In this document: piece after piece, positions 36,372 to 44,892 of the stretch
Layout: each line of letters starts with the position of its first letter
Numbering within the stretch: position 1 is the first letter of the stretch
NCBI GenBank assembly: GCA_013815465.1
Contig: JACDGE010000001.1
Location: 1-64,000 of the forward strand
Source: Alphaproteobacteria bacterium
GTDB taxonomy: Bacteria > Pseudomonadota > Alphaproteobacteria > UBA9655
DNA length: 64,000 nucleotides
Direction: 5' to 3'
Made by a program: the position numbers and the translations under genes
The notes under the pieces: model-generated
What the model saw: only the letters and a program-made list of their open reading frames with translations
Database searches by the model: none
Told to the model about the DNA's origin: nothing

Positions 36372-36932
36372 ATGCGAATCATTGGCGGAAAATATAGAGG
36401 AAAAAAATTGCTCCCCCCAATCCATGAGGGCACGCGTCCAACGTCTGATCGGACACGGGAAACAATATTTAATATACTGCTGAATAATCCTTCTTTGGGT
36501 CCTCAAATTCTAAGGGATAAAGCCGTCTTAGATGTTTTTGCAGGGACAGGGGCTTTAGGGCTTGAAGCCCTTTCAAGAGGGGCAAAATCTGTCACCTTTA
36601 TTGAAAACAGTCGGGATGTCCTTCCTATCCTACAGGCCAATATCAAAGCCTGCGAACTTCCTCCAACGTTTGTTCTAGAGCAGGATGGGCGGTTGTTGGG
36701 AGCTAATCCTTATCCCCCTTTTGACCTTATTTTTATGGATCCTCCCTATCATCAGGATATGATTCTACCTACCCTCGCAAAGCTTGAGTCCAATGGTTGG
36801 ATGGGGAAAGCCGCGGTAGTTCTTATGGAAATCTCAAAGGACGAAACACTTTACTTGCCATCCTTTTTATCTCTTGAGGTGGAGCGAATATCCGGTGCCG
36901 CGAAGCTTTTGTTTTGTTTGGCTGCATTGTGA
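36372..36932 (+). CDS. rsmD: 16S rRNA (guanine(966)-N(2))-methyltransferase
   Basis: A 186-residue SAM-dependent enzyme that methylates G966 of 16S rRNA. It begins RIIGGKYRGKKL (typical RsmD), with a SAM motif VLDVFAGTGALGLEALSRGA (~50–69) and catalytic motif IV as FMDPPY. I chose ATG 36372, with AAGGAGAG upstream. It starts 11 bp after tetR and its end overlaps the convergent gene by 82 bp. Confidence 0.93.
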   Translation: MRIIGGKYRGKKLLPPIHEGTRPTSDRTRETIFNILLNNPSLGPQILRDKAVLDVFAGTGALGLEALSRGAKSVTFIENSRDVLPILQANIKACELPPTFVLEQDGRLLGANPYPPFDLIFMDPPYHQDMILPTLAKLESNGWMGKAAVVLMEISKDETLYLPSFLSLEVERISGAAKLLFCLAAL

Positions 36933-37717
36933 GCATATTTACACAAGAACTCATTATAACTTAACCTTTCTGCATTCTTCGGGTTAACAAGTAGAGACAA
37001 AGCTAGAACTTTTTGAATATTTTTGGATTCTATGCAAATCGTTTTCCATTGTTTTCCTCGAAGCTCGATAAGGGAAAATTCTATTTTTGTATGATCTTCC
37101 ATCTTACGGATGTATCTTTCCTTGAAGACATCCACAAGGATAGCGGTGGGTAAATGTGAGAACTTTTTTACTAAATCTTCAGAGGTTTCAAGGATATCCG
37201 AATCAAATGTCACTGTTGGACTTAAAAGATCTGACAATTTTTTTCCCTTTAGGGGAAAGCCTATTTTCTTCTTCTTTTTAAATTGATAAACGTTTCCAAT
37301 TTGTTGAATATACTTTTTAATATGCAGCTCGTTTTCCCTAACTTTTATATTAATATTATTATTGTTCACGATATATTTATCGTGTGTTACATCGTGTTTA
37401 TAATCTCGTTTATCAAACATAAGACCATACACATCATATACTTCCGGGGAGAAGTGGGAAGGCCAGAAAAACCTAATTTCATATTTTGAGGGCTTCTCTT
37501 GATTAATCGTAAAGAGAGATAACTCTTTTGTAAGTTCACGGTTTTCTACAATATTATTAACAATAAAATTATCGAATATTGCTTTTTTTTCTATATACCA
37601 ACTTTTTTTTATACTATCTAAAATTAATAAGATGTTTTTTTTTATGTCAGAACGATTTATCATAGAAGTGCCTGTTAATTTTCTATCCATTATGTAATAT
37701 TTTTGAACCCATCTCAA
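36851..37717 (-). CDS. Hypothetical protein, possible CYTH-like fold
   Basis: A 288-residue protein I do not recognise. It is AT-rich and Lys/Asn/Ile-rich, unlike its neighbours. The segment LVDVFKERYIRK...TKIEFSLIEL...TICIES has the alternating charged strands of a CYTH-like triphosphate tunnel, but no clear ExExK start is seen. Downstream ATGs at 37690 or 37663 could also be the start; none has a good ribosome site. The 82-bp convergent overlap with rsmD is large. Composition hints at transfer. Confidence 0.55.
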   Translation of the reverse strand: MRWVQKYYIMDRKLTGTSMINRSDIKKNILLILDSIKKSWYIEKKAIFDNFIVNNIVENRELTKELSLFTINQEKPSKYEIRFFWPSHFSPEVYDVYGLMFDKRDYKHDVTHDKYIVNNNNINIKVRENELHIKKYIQQIGNVYQFKKKKKIGFPLKGKKLSDLLSPTVTFDSDILETSEDLVKKFSHLPTAILVDVFKERYIRKMEDHTKIEFSLIELRGKQWKTICIESKNIQKVLALSLLVNPKNAERLSYNEFLCKYAHNAAKQNKSFAAPDIRSTSRDKKDGK

Positions 37718-37829
37718 CCAATTAATATTTTACGTCTTAACTGTTTATAAATTCATATTTAGTATTATATTATTATGGACTATAATTTATTTATATTGTA
37801 TGGTTTTTAAAATAAAGAGGAGTGGTCAA

Positions 37830-38156
37830 ATGCAGAAAGAAGAAGAAATCCGTAGAAAAGTCAAGATTTTGAGAAGATTTTATATGGATATTATCAATTT
37901 TGCCATTGTGAACGCAATTTTGATTTTGATTTGGCTAACGTTTGATAGAACCGGCACGTTTTGGCCTAAATATGTCATTCTCATTTGGGGTATCCTTTTG
38001 GTCTTCAAAGCCTATCGTATGGGAACAATGTCTCTTATCTTTCCCCATTCGACTTTTCTAAGCCATGAATGGGAAGAGAAAAAGATTAGAGAAATGTTAC
38101 GGAAGCAAAATAGGCATCCAAAGTCTCCTCCCCCTAAGAAGGAGAAAAAAAAGTAA
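37830..38156 (+). CDS. 2TM domain protein
   Basis: 108 residues with two membrane helices (~21–41 and 48–66) between charged ends, in the pattern of the 2TM domain (for example RRFYMDIINFAIVN and FWPKYVILIWGI). The tail is Lys/Pro-rich. The start at 37830 follows GAGGAG; the longer start at 37800 has none. Function unknown. Confidence 0.7.
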   Translation: MQKEEEIRRKVKILRRFYMDIINFAIVNAILILIWLTFDRTGTFWPKYVILIWGILLVFKAYRMGTMSLIFPHSTFLSHEWEEKKIREMLRKQNRHPKSPPPKKEKKK

Positions 38157-38194
38157 GGGGGGCAATCTATATCATCTTATGTTTGGAAAGAGGT

Positions 38195-38365
38195 CTACTC
38201 TTGCTCCAAAATAAAGTCCTTATAAACTCTTGAAAGAGCATATAAATCCGACTGAATGCTATCAAGTTCACGCCAAACATGGCCGGTCTGAGTTTGAACT
38301 TTTTCAAGTTTGCTGATTAAAAGTTGAATAGTATGCTCTATGTAGGCTAACTTGTAGTTAGTCAT
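38195..38365 (-). CDS. Hairpin-led micro-protein, copy 1 (56 residues)
   Basis: A 56-residue protein below common length cut-offs. It is ~75% identical to the one encoded at 43736–43924, starting TNYKLAYIEHTIQLLI and with VWRELDSIQSDLYALS in the middle. It is helical, with no signal peptide or membrane segment. AAAGGAG lies 9 bp before the ATG. The differences between the two copies include silent ones, which supports real coding. The upstream ~160 bp, including a 21-bp hairpin, are conserved in both copies. Function unknown; a small regulator or part of an unknown system. Confidence 0.75.
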   Translation of the reverse strand: MTNYKLAYIEHTIQLLISKLEKVQTQTGHVWRELDSIQSDLYALSRVYKDFILEQE

Positions 38366-38435
38366 AATATGATCTCCTTTGTTAGATCTGTTGTGATTAG
38401 TAGGGTGGAGATGTTGATACCATCTTTGCTCTACG

Positions 38436-38456
38436 GCTACCCCAATACGGGGTAGC
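38436..38456 (-). promoter_or_regulatory. 5' leader hairpin of micro-gene copy 1
   Basis: GCTACCCC-(loop)-GGGGTAGC, an 8-bp GC-rich stem with a 5-base loop, upstream of the ribosome site. The same stem is at 43646–43666 with a changed loop base. A protein- or ribosome-binding leader is likelier than a terminator, since no T-run follows on the minus strand. Confidence 0.6.
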
Positions 38457-38579
38457 TTTTCCCAGATTGGCTAAGTTTTTTTGATACGTCAAGGTAAAAG
38501 TTTGGGAAAATTTTAGGTATCATATTGTTAAGTCGGGTTTCTCAAGAAGAAAAAAATGACATAACTGACTTGTCAGGGG

Positions 38580-38608
38580 TGGACAAAATCCTAATTTATA
38601 TTTATAGA
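38580..38608 (+). promoter_or_regulatory. Promoter of the tRNA pair
   Basis: TGGACA (38580–38585), 17-bp spacer, TATAGA (38603–38608), 12 bp before tRNA-Phe. Confidence 0.5.
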
Positions 38609-38620
38609 ATTAACTGATGG

Positions 38621-38696
<76 letters not shown>

Positions 38697-38709
38697 TCAT
38701 GTATGGCGA

Positions 38710-38786
38710 GGCGGAGTAGCTCAGCTGGTTAGAGCAGCGGAATCATAATCCGCGTGTCGGGGGTTCAAGTCCCTCCTCCGCTACCA
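38710..38786 (+). tRNA. tRNA-Met (CAT), elongator type
   Basis: A 77-nt cloverleaf with the CAT anticodon in stem GCGGA/TCCGC, D-loop AGCTCAGCTGGTTAGAGC, T-arm GGGTTCAAGTCCC and an encoded CCA. A tRNA-Ile2 (lysidine) would also read CAT, but the body is that of alphaproteobacterial elongator Met. G1 pairs with U72, a wobble. Confidence 0.9.
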
Positions 38787-38930
38787 CATTCAGCCATCAG
38801 TCTTCAGATAATCCTTAAAATTGAAACAAAGGGCTTCCCATTAATATTTAGAGGCTGTTTGATAATCCCCCCAAGAGCGTCATATAGGGACATCGTCCCT
38901 CGATGGTTTGGACTGAGTCTGAATATTTTT

Positions 38931-39132
38931 AGATCCCGGGCATCCTCGCGAAGGCGGGGACCTAGATGACAGGTTGAGAGGATGGAAATTCGATAATAAA
39001 CGTCGTTTAAGCCCCACAACTGCTTGACGATAGAGACCCAAACCCCTAACGCTCGGTCATTCCAAGCTTGACCCGGACCCTAACGCTCTGTCCTCTAGGG
39101 CCCCCGCCTTCGCGAGGATGACCCGGGATCTA
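38931..39132. repeat. Composite hairpin-ended repeat, copy 3
   Basis: ~200 bp with ends AGATCCCGGGCATCCTCGCG and CGCGAGGATGACCCGGGATC in opposite sense. It includes TTGAGAGG and an internal GTCATTCCAAGCTTGACCCG. It fills the gap between the tRNAs and rpoD, which holds no gene. Confidence 0.7.
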
Positions 39133-39195
39133 ACCGAGCTTCTGGCAGTCTTACTGATTACTGATTACAGACCACTGCTTACTGATCACTAACCG

Positions 39196-41136
39196 TTAAG
39201 TATCCAAAAAGCTCCGCAATTTCCGCGACCGGCTCGGATGCTTTAGCTTCCGCAAAGCTTTCGCTTCAATTTGACGAATGCGCTCACGGGTTACGGCAAA
39301 CTGTTGACCTACCTCTTCCAAGGTGTGATCCGTATTCATTCCAATCCCAAACCGCATGCGTAAGACCCGCTCTTCCCGCGGGGTGAGGCTTGCAAGAACC
39401 CGGGTGGTTGTTTCTCGAAGGTTAGAGAGAACAGCCGCGTCCACTGGGACCACAGCGTTTTTATCTTCAATAAAATCACCCAAATGGCCGTCCTCTTCAT
39501 CTCCAATGGGGGTTTCAAGGCTGATCGGTTCTTTGGCAATCTTCATAACCTTACGGACCTTATCCAAGGGCATCTTTAACTTTTCTGCCAGCTCTTCAGG
39601 TGTGGGCTCTCGTCCAATTTCATGAAGCATTTGGCGAGAAGTTCTTACCAATTTATTAATTGTTTCAATCATGTGAACAGGAATACGGATTGTGCGAGCT
39701 TGATCTGCAATTGATCGTGTAATCGCTTGGCGAATCCACCATGTGGCATAGGTTGAAAATTTGTACCCCCGTCGATATTCAAATTTATCAACAGCTTTCA
39801 TCAACCCGATATTTCCTTCTTGAATAAGATCCAAGAATTGCAGGCCGCGGTTGGTATATTTTTTAGCAATCGAAATAACCAGACGCAGGTTTGCTTCAAT
39901 CATCTCTTTTTTTGCGCGAGAGGATTGCTTTTCGCCTTTTTGAACTGTACTCACAATACGCCTAAATTCAGAAATAGGAAGTCCAGACTCTGCCGCAACT
40001 TCTGCAATCGTTTCACGAATACTTTGGGCTTCCTCTGTGTGTTTTTCGATAAACTTTTTCCATCCCTTTCCCGAAAGATGATTGAGTTTTTCAAACCATT
40101 CAGGAGCTAATTCACTATTGTAGTACTGTTCTAGAAATTCTTCCCGCTTAACACCTGCAGCCATGGCTAATCTCAAGAGACGTCCTTCAAGCCCAACAAG
40201 TTTACGGTTCAGGATGTAGAGCTGTTCAACAAGCTGTTCAATACGGGAGGAATTGAGATGAATACCTTGCATGAGATCAACGAGTATATCCCGCTGGTCT
40301 TCATATTTTTTCTCGAGAGATGAGGAGGGGTCTTTTCCTTCATGCAATCCTTTTAAACGTTGCTCTTGAAATTTACGAAGTTGCGCATATGTTTTAGCAA
40401 TTTTTTCAAATGTTTCAATAACTTGTGGACGTAAAGAATCTTCCATAGCCGTGATAGAAAGTCCCACCCCTTCTTCATCACTAAAAAGTGTTTCTCCATC
40501 AATAACGTCTACAACCATTGGATCGCCAACGATGAGAGATTCATCTGTGGCCGTTTCAGCTATGACTTCTTCTTCTGAGGGACCGCGACTATAGGTGGAT
40601 TCAATATCAATAATATCGCGCAAGAGCATTTGATCTTTATTAAGCGCATCTCGCCATGAAACAATCGCACGGATCGTAAGAGGATTTTCACAAATGGCTC
40701 CGATCAACATCGCGCGGCCAGATTCGATGCGCTTGGCAATCTCAATTTCGCCTTCGCGAGAGAGCAGTTCGACACTTCCCATTTCTCGCAAATAAAGGCG
40801 AACAGGATCATCCGTGCGTCCAACTTCACTGACTTCGGCGACTTCTTCTTCCTCGTCCCCGGTTGCTACGGGACGCTTGGGTTTTTCTTCGGCTTCGACT
40901 TCTTCATCTTCAACGATATTAATGCCCATTTCTGATATCATGGACATAATATCTTCAATTTGTTCCGAGCTTAACTTGTCCTCTGGTAAGACCTCATTAA
41001 GCTCTTCATAGGTAACGTATCCCCGTTGCTTTCCTTGTGCTAAGAGCTGTTTAATTGCCTTTTCGCCTAATGTTTCCTTGACATCTTTTTCTTCGAAATT
41101 AGTTGCTTCTGCCATTGGAACTGCCATTGTCGTCAT
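39196..41136 (-). CDS. rpoD: RNA polymerase sigma factor RpoD (sigma 70)
   Basis: The housekeeping sigma factor, 646 residues from ATG 41136. An AAAGGAT ribosome site sits before this ATG; ATG 41157, seven codons earlier, lacks one. Region 1.1 and the acidic linker ([10 protein letters not shown]) precede a long non-conserved region. Region 2.3–2.4 is [14 protein letters not shown], region 3 follows, and region 4.2 ends [17 protein letters not shown]. Directly downstream of dnaG, the usual macromolecular-synthesis arrangement of alphaproteobacteria; no rpsU was seen. Confidence 0.95.
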   Translation of the reverse strand: MTTMAVPMAEATNFEEKDVKETLGEKAIKQLLAQGKQRGYVTYEELNEVLPEDKLSSEQIEDIMSMISEMGINIVEDEEVEAEEKPKRPVATGDEEEEVAEVSEVGRTDDPVRLYLREMGSVELLSREGEIEIAKRIESGRAMLIGAICENPLTIRAIVSWRDALNKDQMLLRDIIDIESTYSRGPSEEEVIAETATDESLIVGDPMVVDVIDGETLFSDEEGVGLSITAMEDSLRPQVIETFEKIAKTYAQLRKFQEQRLKGLHEGKDPSSSLEKKYEDQRDILVDLMQGIHLNSSRIEQLVEQLYILNRKLVGLEGRLLRLAMAAGVKREEFLEQYYNSELAPEWFEKLNHLSGKGWKKFIEKHTEEAQSIRETIAEVAAESGLPISEFRRIVSTVQKGEKQSSRAKKEMIEANLRLVISIAKKYTNRGLQFLDLIQEGNIGLMKAVDKFEYRRGYKFSTYATWWIRQAITRSIADQARTIRIPVHMIETINKLVRTSRQMLHEIGREPTPEELAEKLKMPLDKVRKVMKIAKEPISLETPIGDEEDGHLGDFIEDKNAVVPVDAAVLSNLRETTTRVLASLTPREERVLRMRFGIGMNTDHTLEEVGQQFAVTRERIRQIEAKALRKLKHPSRSRKLRSFLDT

Positions 41137-41193
41137 AAGATTTATCCTTTTCTTCATTAAGCACTAAACCACATTTAGTGCTGAAAATACAAC

Positions 41194-42942
41194 TCAATAC
41201 TGAAGCAGCGTGGTTTTTTTTAATGCTTTTAACCGATGCCAAGCTTCTTCTGACATTTCTTCAGCTAAATGCTCTTGGGCTTCTTGAAGATCTTTTTTAC
41301 CCAAGCCATGCTGAATACGGTTAAAAATTTCTTTCCATCCTTCTCGCGCGCCCTCAAATGAACTAGAGGGGCTTGCAAACGCACCATGTATAAGAACACG
41401 AGAAGAAAAAATGTCGTCGAGTTCCTTCTCAAACCCCTGCTTTAGGAGGTAGTCCTTCAGATTCATTTCGTCAAGTGGGCCGGCTGCATAAAAATGCAAA
41501 ATTCCATTTCTTAAGTCATGAAGTTTAGGTTCTTTAAATTCTAAAGACGCAAGGTCATCACTAGCTTCATCTAATAAGATGGGATGGTTTATTAAAATTG
41601 CAAGTAACAGATGTTCGTAAATTGAAGATAAATTTAAATTTGTTTTTCTTAGGGGAGAGAGGGACTGAATATTTGCTTTTTTCCCTACTATATTTTTATA
41701 GAAAAGATCTTTAAAAGCATAATGATAGTGCTTTTTTATCTCCCCATCTTGGATTCCTTGAGTCCAGAGAGCGCATTGCTTTTGAAGGGCTGCCTTTTGC
41801 TCGGGCGTTTTAAAATTTTTCCCATGAGTGAGAAAGAGCCAGAGTGCATCAACCAGAGAGTGGGCTTGATTCAAGACCATTTGAAACCGGTCTCCCTTTT
41901 GGACTAAACTGTCCGGATCCTCGCCCTGGGGAAGAATGGCAAACCTCAAGGAATAGCCTGGCTTCAGGAGAGGCAAAACCCGTTCCGCCGCCCGTGCTGC
42001 AGCCTTCAGGCCTGCACCATCTCCATCGAAACATAAAATAGGTTCGGGGCTTAAGCGCCAGGCCAACACAATTTGATCTTCCGTTAAAGCCGTACCTAAG
42101 GGGGCAACGGCTCCCTTAAATCCTGCTTGATGAAGGGAAATCACATCCATGTATCCCTCAACGACAATGAGAGGCTCTGTATTAGCCTTCTCTTTGGCCT
42201 GATAATAGCCATACAAAAGCTTCCCCTTCGAAAAGAGAGGGGTTTCGGGAGAGTTCAGATATTTGGGTTCTCCCTTGTCTAAAAGCCGTCCACCAAAGGC
42301 AACGACGCGCCCCTGCGCATCTTGAATGGGGAACATGAGGCGTTTGCGAAACCGCTCATAGGGGGGGCGTGTGGTTTCCCCCTGGGCTAACAGCCCAGCT
42401 GCTAGCAAGATTTCGTCGGAAAATCCTTTTGTCTTTAAATATTTTTCTAGGGGAGAGCTTCCCTCAGGGGCAAATCCTATATTAAATTTTTTAAGGGTTT
42501 CTGTCTTAAGACTCCGCCTTTCTGCATATCTCAGTGATTCTGAATATCTCGCGAGGAATAGATTGTTATGGAACCATGCACTTGCCTCTTGAAGTACTTG
42601 GCGCAGAGGTGTCAGGTCTTCCTGAGACGTGCCCCCTTTTTCGCTCGTCTCTTCGGGTAAGGAAAGGCCCACCCGACTCGCCAGCTCTTTAACGGCTTCC
42701 ATAAAAGAATATTTTTGGGCTTCCATTAAAAAGCCGATGGCATCTCCATGGGCCCCACACCCGAAGCAATGGTAAAATTCTTTCTCCTCGTTGACCGTAA
42801 AGGAGGGTGTTTTTTCATGATGAAAAGGACAGAGACCCATGAATTCCCGCCCTTTGCGGGTGAGCTTTACCTTTTCCCCCACAACTTCAGCGATGGAAAG
42901 ACGTGCCCTCAGTGTCTCTAAGAATTTTCCTTGAATCTGCAA
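41194..42942 (-). CDS. dnaG: DNA primase
   Basis: Makes RNA primers at the fork; 582 residues from TTG 42942. AGAAGGA lies 6 bp before this TTG and the protein then starts MQIQGKFLETLRAR in the family manner; an ATG 27 codons upstream (43023) is possible but has a poor ribosome site. The zinc finger is CPFHHEKTPSF...CFGCG (~35–60). The Toprim core includes VVEGYMDVISLHQAG (~253–267) and CFDGDGAGLKAA. The C-terminal helicase-binding region is shorter and less conserved. Operon with rpoD, transcribed leftward. Confidence 0.95.
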   Translation of the reverse strand: MQIQGKFLETLRARLSIAEVVGEKVKLTRKGREFMGLCPFHHEKTPSFTVNEEKEFYHCFGCGAHGDAIGFLMEAQKYSFMEAVKELASRVGLSLPEETSEKGGTSQEDLTPLRQVLQEASAWFHNNLFLARYSESLRYAERRSLKTETLKKFNIGFAPEGSSPLEKYLKTKGFSDEILLAAGLLAQGETTRPPYERFRKRLMFPIQDAQGRVVAFGGRLLDKGEPKYLNSPETPLFSKGKLLYGYYQAKEKANTEPLIVVEGYMDVISLHQAGFKGAVAPLGTALTEDQIVLAWRLSPEPILCFDGDGAGLKAAARAAERVLPLLKPGYSLRFAILPQGEDPDSLVQKGDRFQMVLNQAHSLVDALWLFLTHGKNFKTPEQKAALQKQCALWTQGIQDGEIKKHYHYAFKDLFYKNIVGKKANIQSLSPLRKTNLNLSSIYEHLLLAILINHPILLDEASDDLASLEFKEPKLHDLRNGILHFYAAGPLDEMNLKDYLLKQGFEKELDDIFSSRVLIHGAFASPSSSFEGAREGWKEIFNRIQHGLGKKDLQEAQEHLAEEMSEEAWHRLKALKKTTLLQY

Positions 42943-43126
42943 AATGGGTCCTTCTGTTGGTTCTATTATGATTAACAGGGTATTTTGATACAAGTCTTTC
43001 AGTTTGCCAAGGGCGTTAACCATATCTTAACCCCAATCAAGGAGAATGTGAAAAGAAGTTAATGTAAGCGTCTCTATATATATTAAATTATTTAAATATA
43101 AACAACAACTTAGAAGGAAGATTAAT

Positions 43127-43417
43127 ATGTTTCGAAAAAATAAAATATTGGCCATAGTGGTAGTGGGGATTTTCTGTAGCGTGAGTGCTGCGAGGGGGGA
43201 AATAAAGGAATGCTCCCATCATTATTTAATGGACCTGTGTAATGGAAATAAGATGCAAGAGATGCATCAACTACAGGCAGACTGTGCTAATATTGCAGGA
43301 AATCCTGACAAAGGGCAGACCATCTGTTGTAAGGCATGGAATCTTATGTCCTCACAACATGAATATGTATCTTGTATTGATGGGAACTATAAAAACTTAG
43401 GAAGAAGAGACGACTAA
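43127..43417 (+). CDS. Small secreted Cys-rich protein
   Basis: 96 residues, no recognised family. A signal peptide (~1–24) ends near ARGE; six cysteines remain in the mature part (one CC pair). An AGAAGGAAG ribosome site precedes the ATG. It is divergent from dnaG. One of the dispersed exported Cys-rich proteins of this window. Confidence 0.7.
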   Translation: MFRKNKILAIVVVGIFCSVSAARGEIKECSHHYLMDLCNGNKMQEMHQLQADCANIAGNPDKGQTICCKAWNLMSSQHEYVSCIDGNYKNLGRRDD

Positions 43418-43567
43418 TGAAAAAGTAAGTGATACCAAAACCCGGGTCACACTATACATAATAGCGGTTAATTTTGGGCCTTCTTCGTCTCCTTTGACTT
43501 TGTTATATATCGAAGATGTTTAAAGACGTCGAAGGCACGAACGGAGAGGGGGTTGTTTCGGAGCCCT
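43418..43567. other. Intergenic, no gene seen
   Basis: 150 bp between the Cys-rich gene and the duplicated unit. A TTGACT...TATATA-like stretch lies near 43490–43510 and a weak stem GTCTTTAAAC... is possible, but I could not place a gene or terminator. Confidence 0.3.
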
Positions 43568-43645
43568 CTTAACAATATGATTCCTAAAATTTTCCTAAAC
43601 TTTTAGGCTTGACTTTCGAAAAAAACCTGTGCCACACTGCTGAAA

Positions 43646-43666
43646 GCTACCCCGAATTGGGGTAGC
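43646..43666 (+). promoter_or_regulatory. 5' leader hairpin of micro-gene copy 2
   Basis: GCTACCCC-(loop)-GGGGTAGC. The stem is identical to copy 1 and the loop has changed by one base. It starts within ~10 bases of the predicted transcription start. Confidence 0.6.
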
Positions 43667-43735
43667 CGTAGAGTAAAGATGGTGGAACATCTAAACCCTA
43701 CTCATCACAACAGATCTTACAAAGGAGATCATATT

Positions 43736-43924
43736 ATGACTAACTACAAGTTAGCCTACATCGAGCATACTATTCAACTTTTAATCTGCAAACTTGAAAA
43801 TGCCCAAGCTCAGACTGGATATGTTTGGCGTGAGCTGAATAGCATTCAGGCTGATTTGTATGCACTTTCAAAAGTTTATGCGGATTTTTTAAAGGAAAAT
43901 GAGAGAGGTAAGGGCCATGCTTAA
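43736..43924 (+). CDS. Hairpin-led micro-protein, copy 2 (62 residues)
   Basis: A 62-residue soluble helical protein, paralogue of the one at 38195–38365. The first 16 residues (TNYKLAYIEHTIQLLI) are identical in both. The C-terminus differs, being six residues longer and Lys/Glu/His-rich. AAAGGAG lies 9 bp before the ATG; the longer start at 43679 lies in the conserved leader and is rejected. 59 bp before the next Cys-rich secreted gene. Function unknown. Confidence 0.75.
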   Translation: MTNYKLAYIEHTIQLLICKLENAQAQTGYVWRELNSIQADLYALSKVYADFLKENERGKGHA

Positions 43925-43983
43925 CATTTTATTATATATTTTTTGTTAAACTTTATTTTGTTAAACTTAAAAGGAGACATAAA

Positions 43984-44205
43984 ATGAGTAAAAAAATATT
44001 TCTAGGATTCTTGCTAATTTCAGCTTTTGCTTGGAACGAAAGTGCTCGGGCAGACCGTGCTACATGGTGTCAGGCTGGCGACGATGCATGCAATGATCAT
44101 TGTAGAAAAAATATAAAATCAGATAAACTTAGAGTAGACTGCCTACTAGCCTGCTCTGCAGGTCTTGAAGCCTGCAATCCCGACGCCCAAGCAACGAAAA
44201 AATAA
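43984..44205 (+). CDS. Small secreted Cys-rich protein
   Basis: 73 residues with a signal peptide (~1–23, cut near SARA) and six cysteines in a C-x6-C-x3-C-like pattern (CQAGDDACNDHC). AAAAGGAG precedes the ATG. It could be cotranscribed with the micro-gene upstream. No family recognised. Confidence 0.7.
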   Translation: MSKKIFLGFLLISAFAWNESARADRATWCQAGDDACNDHCRKNIKSDKLRVDCLLACSAGLEACNPDAQATKK

Positions 44206-44469
44206 AGCTACGCAAGCAGGAGGCTTGGTGGGGATGACTCCGTTGTTCATTGGACAGCGGGGGTTCTCTCCTCTTCCTTGCGAGCCTAAATTATCAAATG
44301 CAGGTTACTTAACGATCCTATAGTTCATCATCAAAATAGCAGTTGTGAGTGAAGTTGAGCGCCTGTTAAGTTTTTCTTATTATTATATCTTTAACAGTAA
44401 GGTGAAAATAATTTGTTTTTTGTTAATTGTCTACTCTTGAGTTAGCATTAAGCTGATTCTGTAGCTATT

Positions 44470-44892
44470 CTATAGCTTCACCTTTTTGCGCAAGAAAATT
44501 TTGGATTGTTCACGGGTATAGTTTTTAACTTCGCCATACATCTCATAACCACACTTTTTATAAAATTCAGGGGCTTGAAATTCGTAGGTATCCAGCTTTA
44601 CCCAGCTGCAGTCGTATTTTTGGGCCCCGATTTCTGCTTCCTGAAGCAGTCTGCTCCCAATATTTTGAAGACGATAGGAAGGATCAACCCATAAAACATC
44701 TATGAAAGCAGAATCTCGGCCGACATAAACGAGTGCGCCACCGATAATTTCCCCGCTTTCCTTGCGGGCAAAGATTGAATAATGCTGAGTTGTATGCCCT
44801 GTAAGTTGGGCATTAGAGGCCTGCAGTCCCGCTAGAACAATCCCATCATCTGCCGAGTGGGGAGCTAAAGAGAGATCATAGGTAATGACCAT
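44470..44892 (-). CDS. GNAT family N-acetyltransferase
   Basis: 140 residues. The acetyl-CoA site region follows the GNAT pattern: a strand GGALVYVGRDSAFIDVLWVDPSYR, then NIGSRLLQEAE (~82–92), and a C-terminal KLDTYEFQAPEFYKKCGYE. The substrate is unknown. Its ATG abuts the stop of the MFS gene without a gap, so the two are coupled. Confidence 0.85.
   Translation of the reverse strand: MVITYDLSLAPHSADDGIVLAGLQASNAQLTGHTTQHYSIFARKESGEIIGGALVYVGRDSAFIDVLWVDPSYRLQNIGSRLLQEAEIGAQKYDCSWVKLDTYEFQAPEFYKKCGYEMYGEVKNYTREQSKIFLRKKVKL

Larger units (their letters stand above)
38195..38533 (-). repeat. Inverted ~340-bp duplication, copy 1
   Basis: This unit (promoter, hairpin, ribosome site and micro-gene) matches 43568–43924 in inverted orientation. 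The left boundary on the minus strand is near CTTAACAATATGA. The 5-kb segment between holds the tRNAs, rpoD, dnaG and a Cys-rich gene, so homologous recombination would invert it. Confidence 0.75.
43568..43924 (+). repeat. Inverted ~340-bp duplication, copy 2
   Basis: Matches 38195–38533 in inverted orientation and starts near CTTAACAATATGA. It contains TTGACT (43609–43614) as a possible -35, with a weak CACACT -10, the hairpin, the ribosome site and the micro-gene. Confidence 0.75.
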
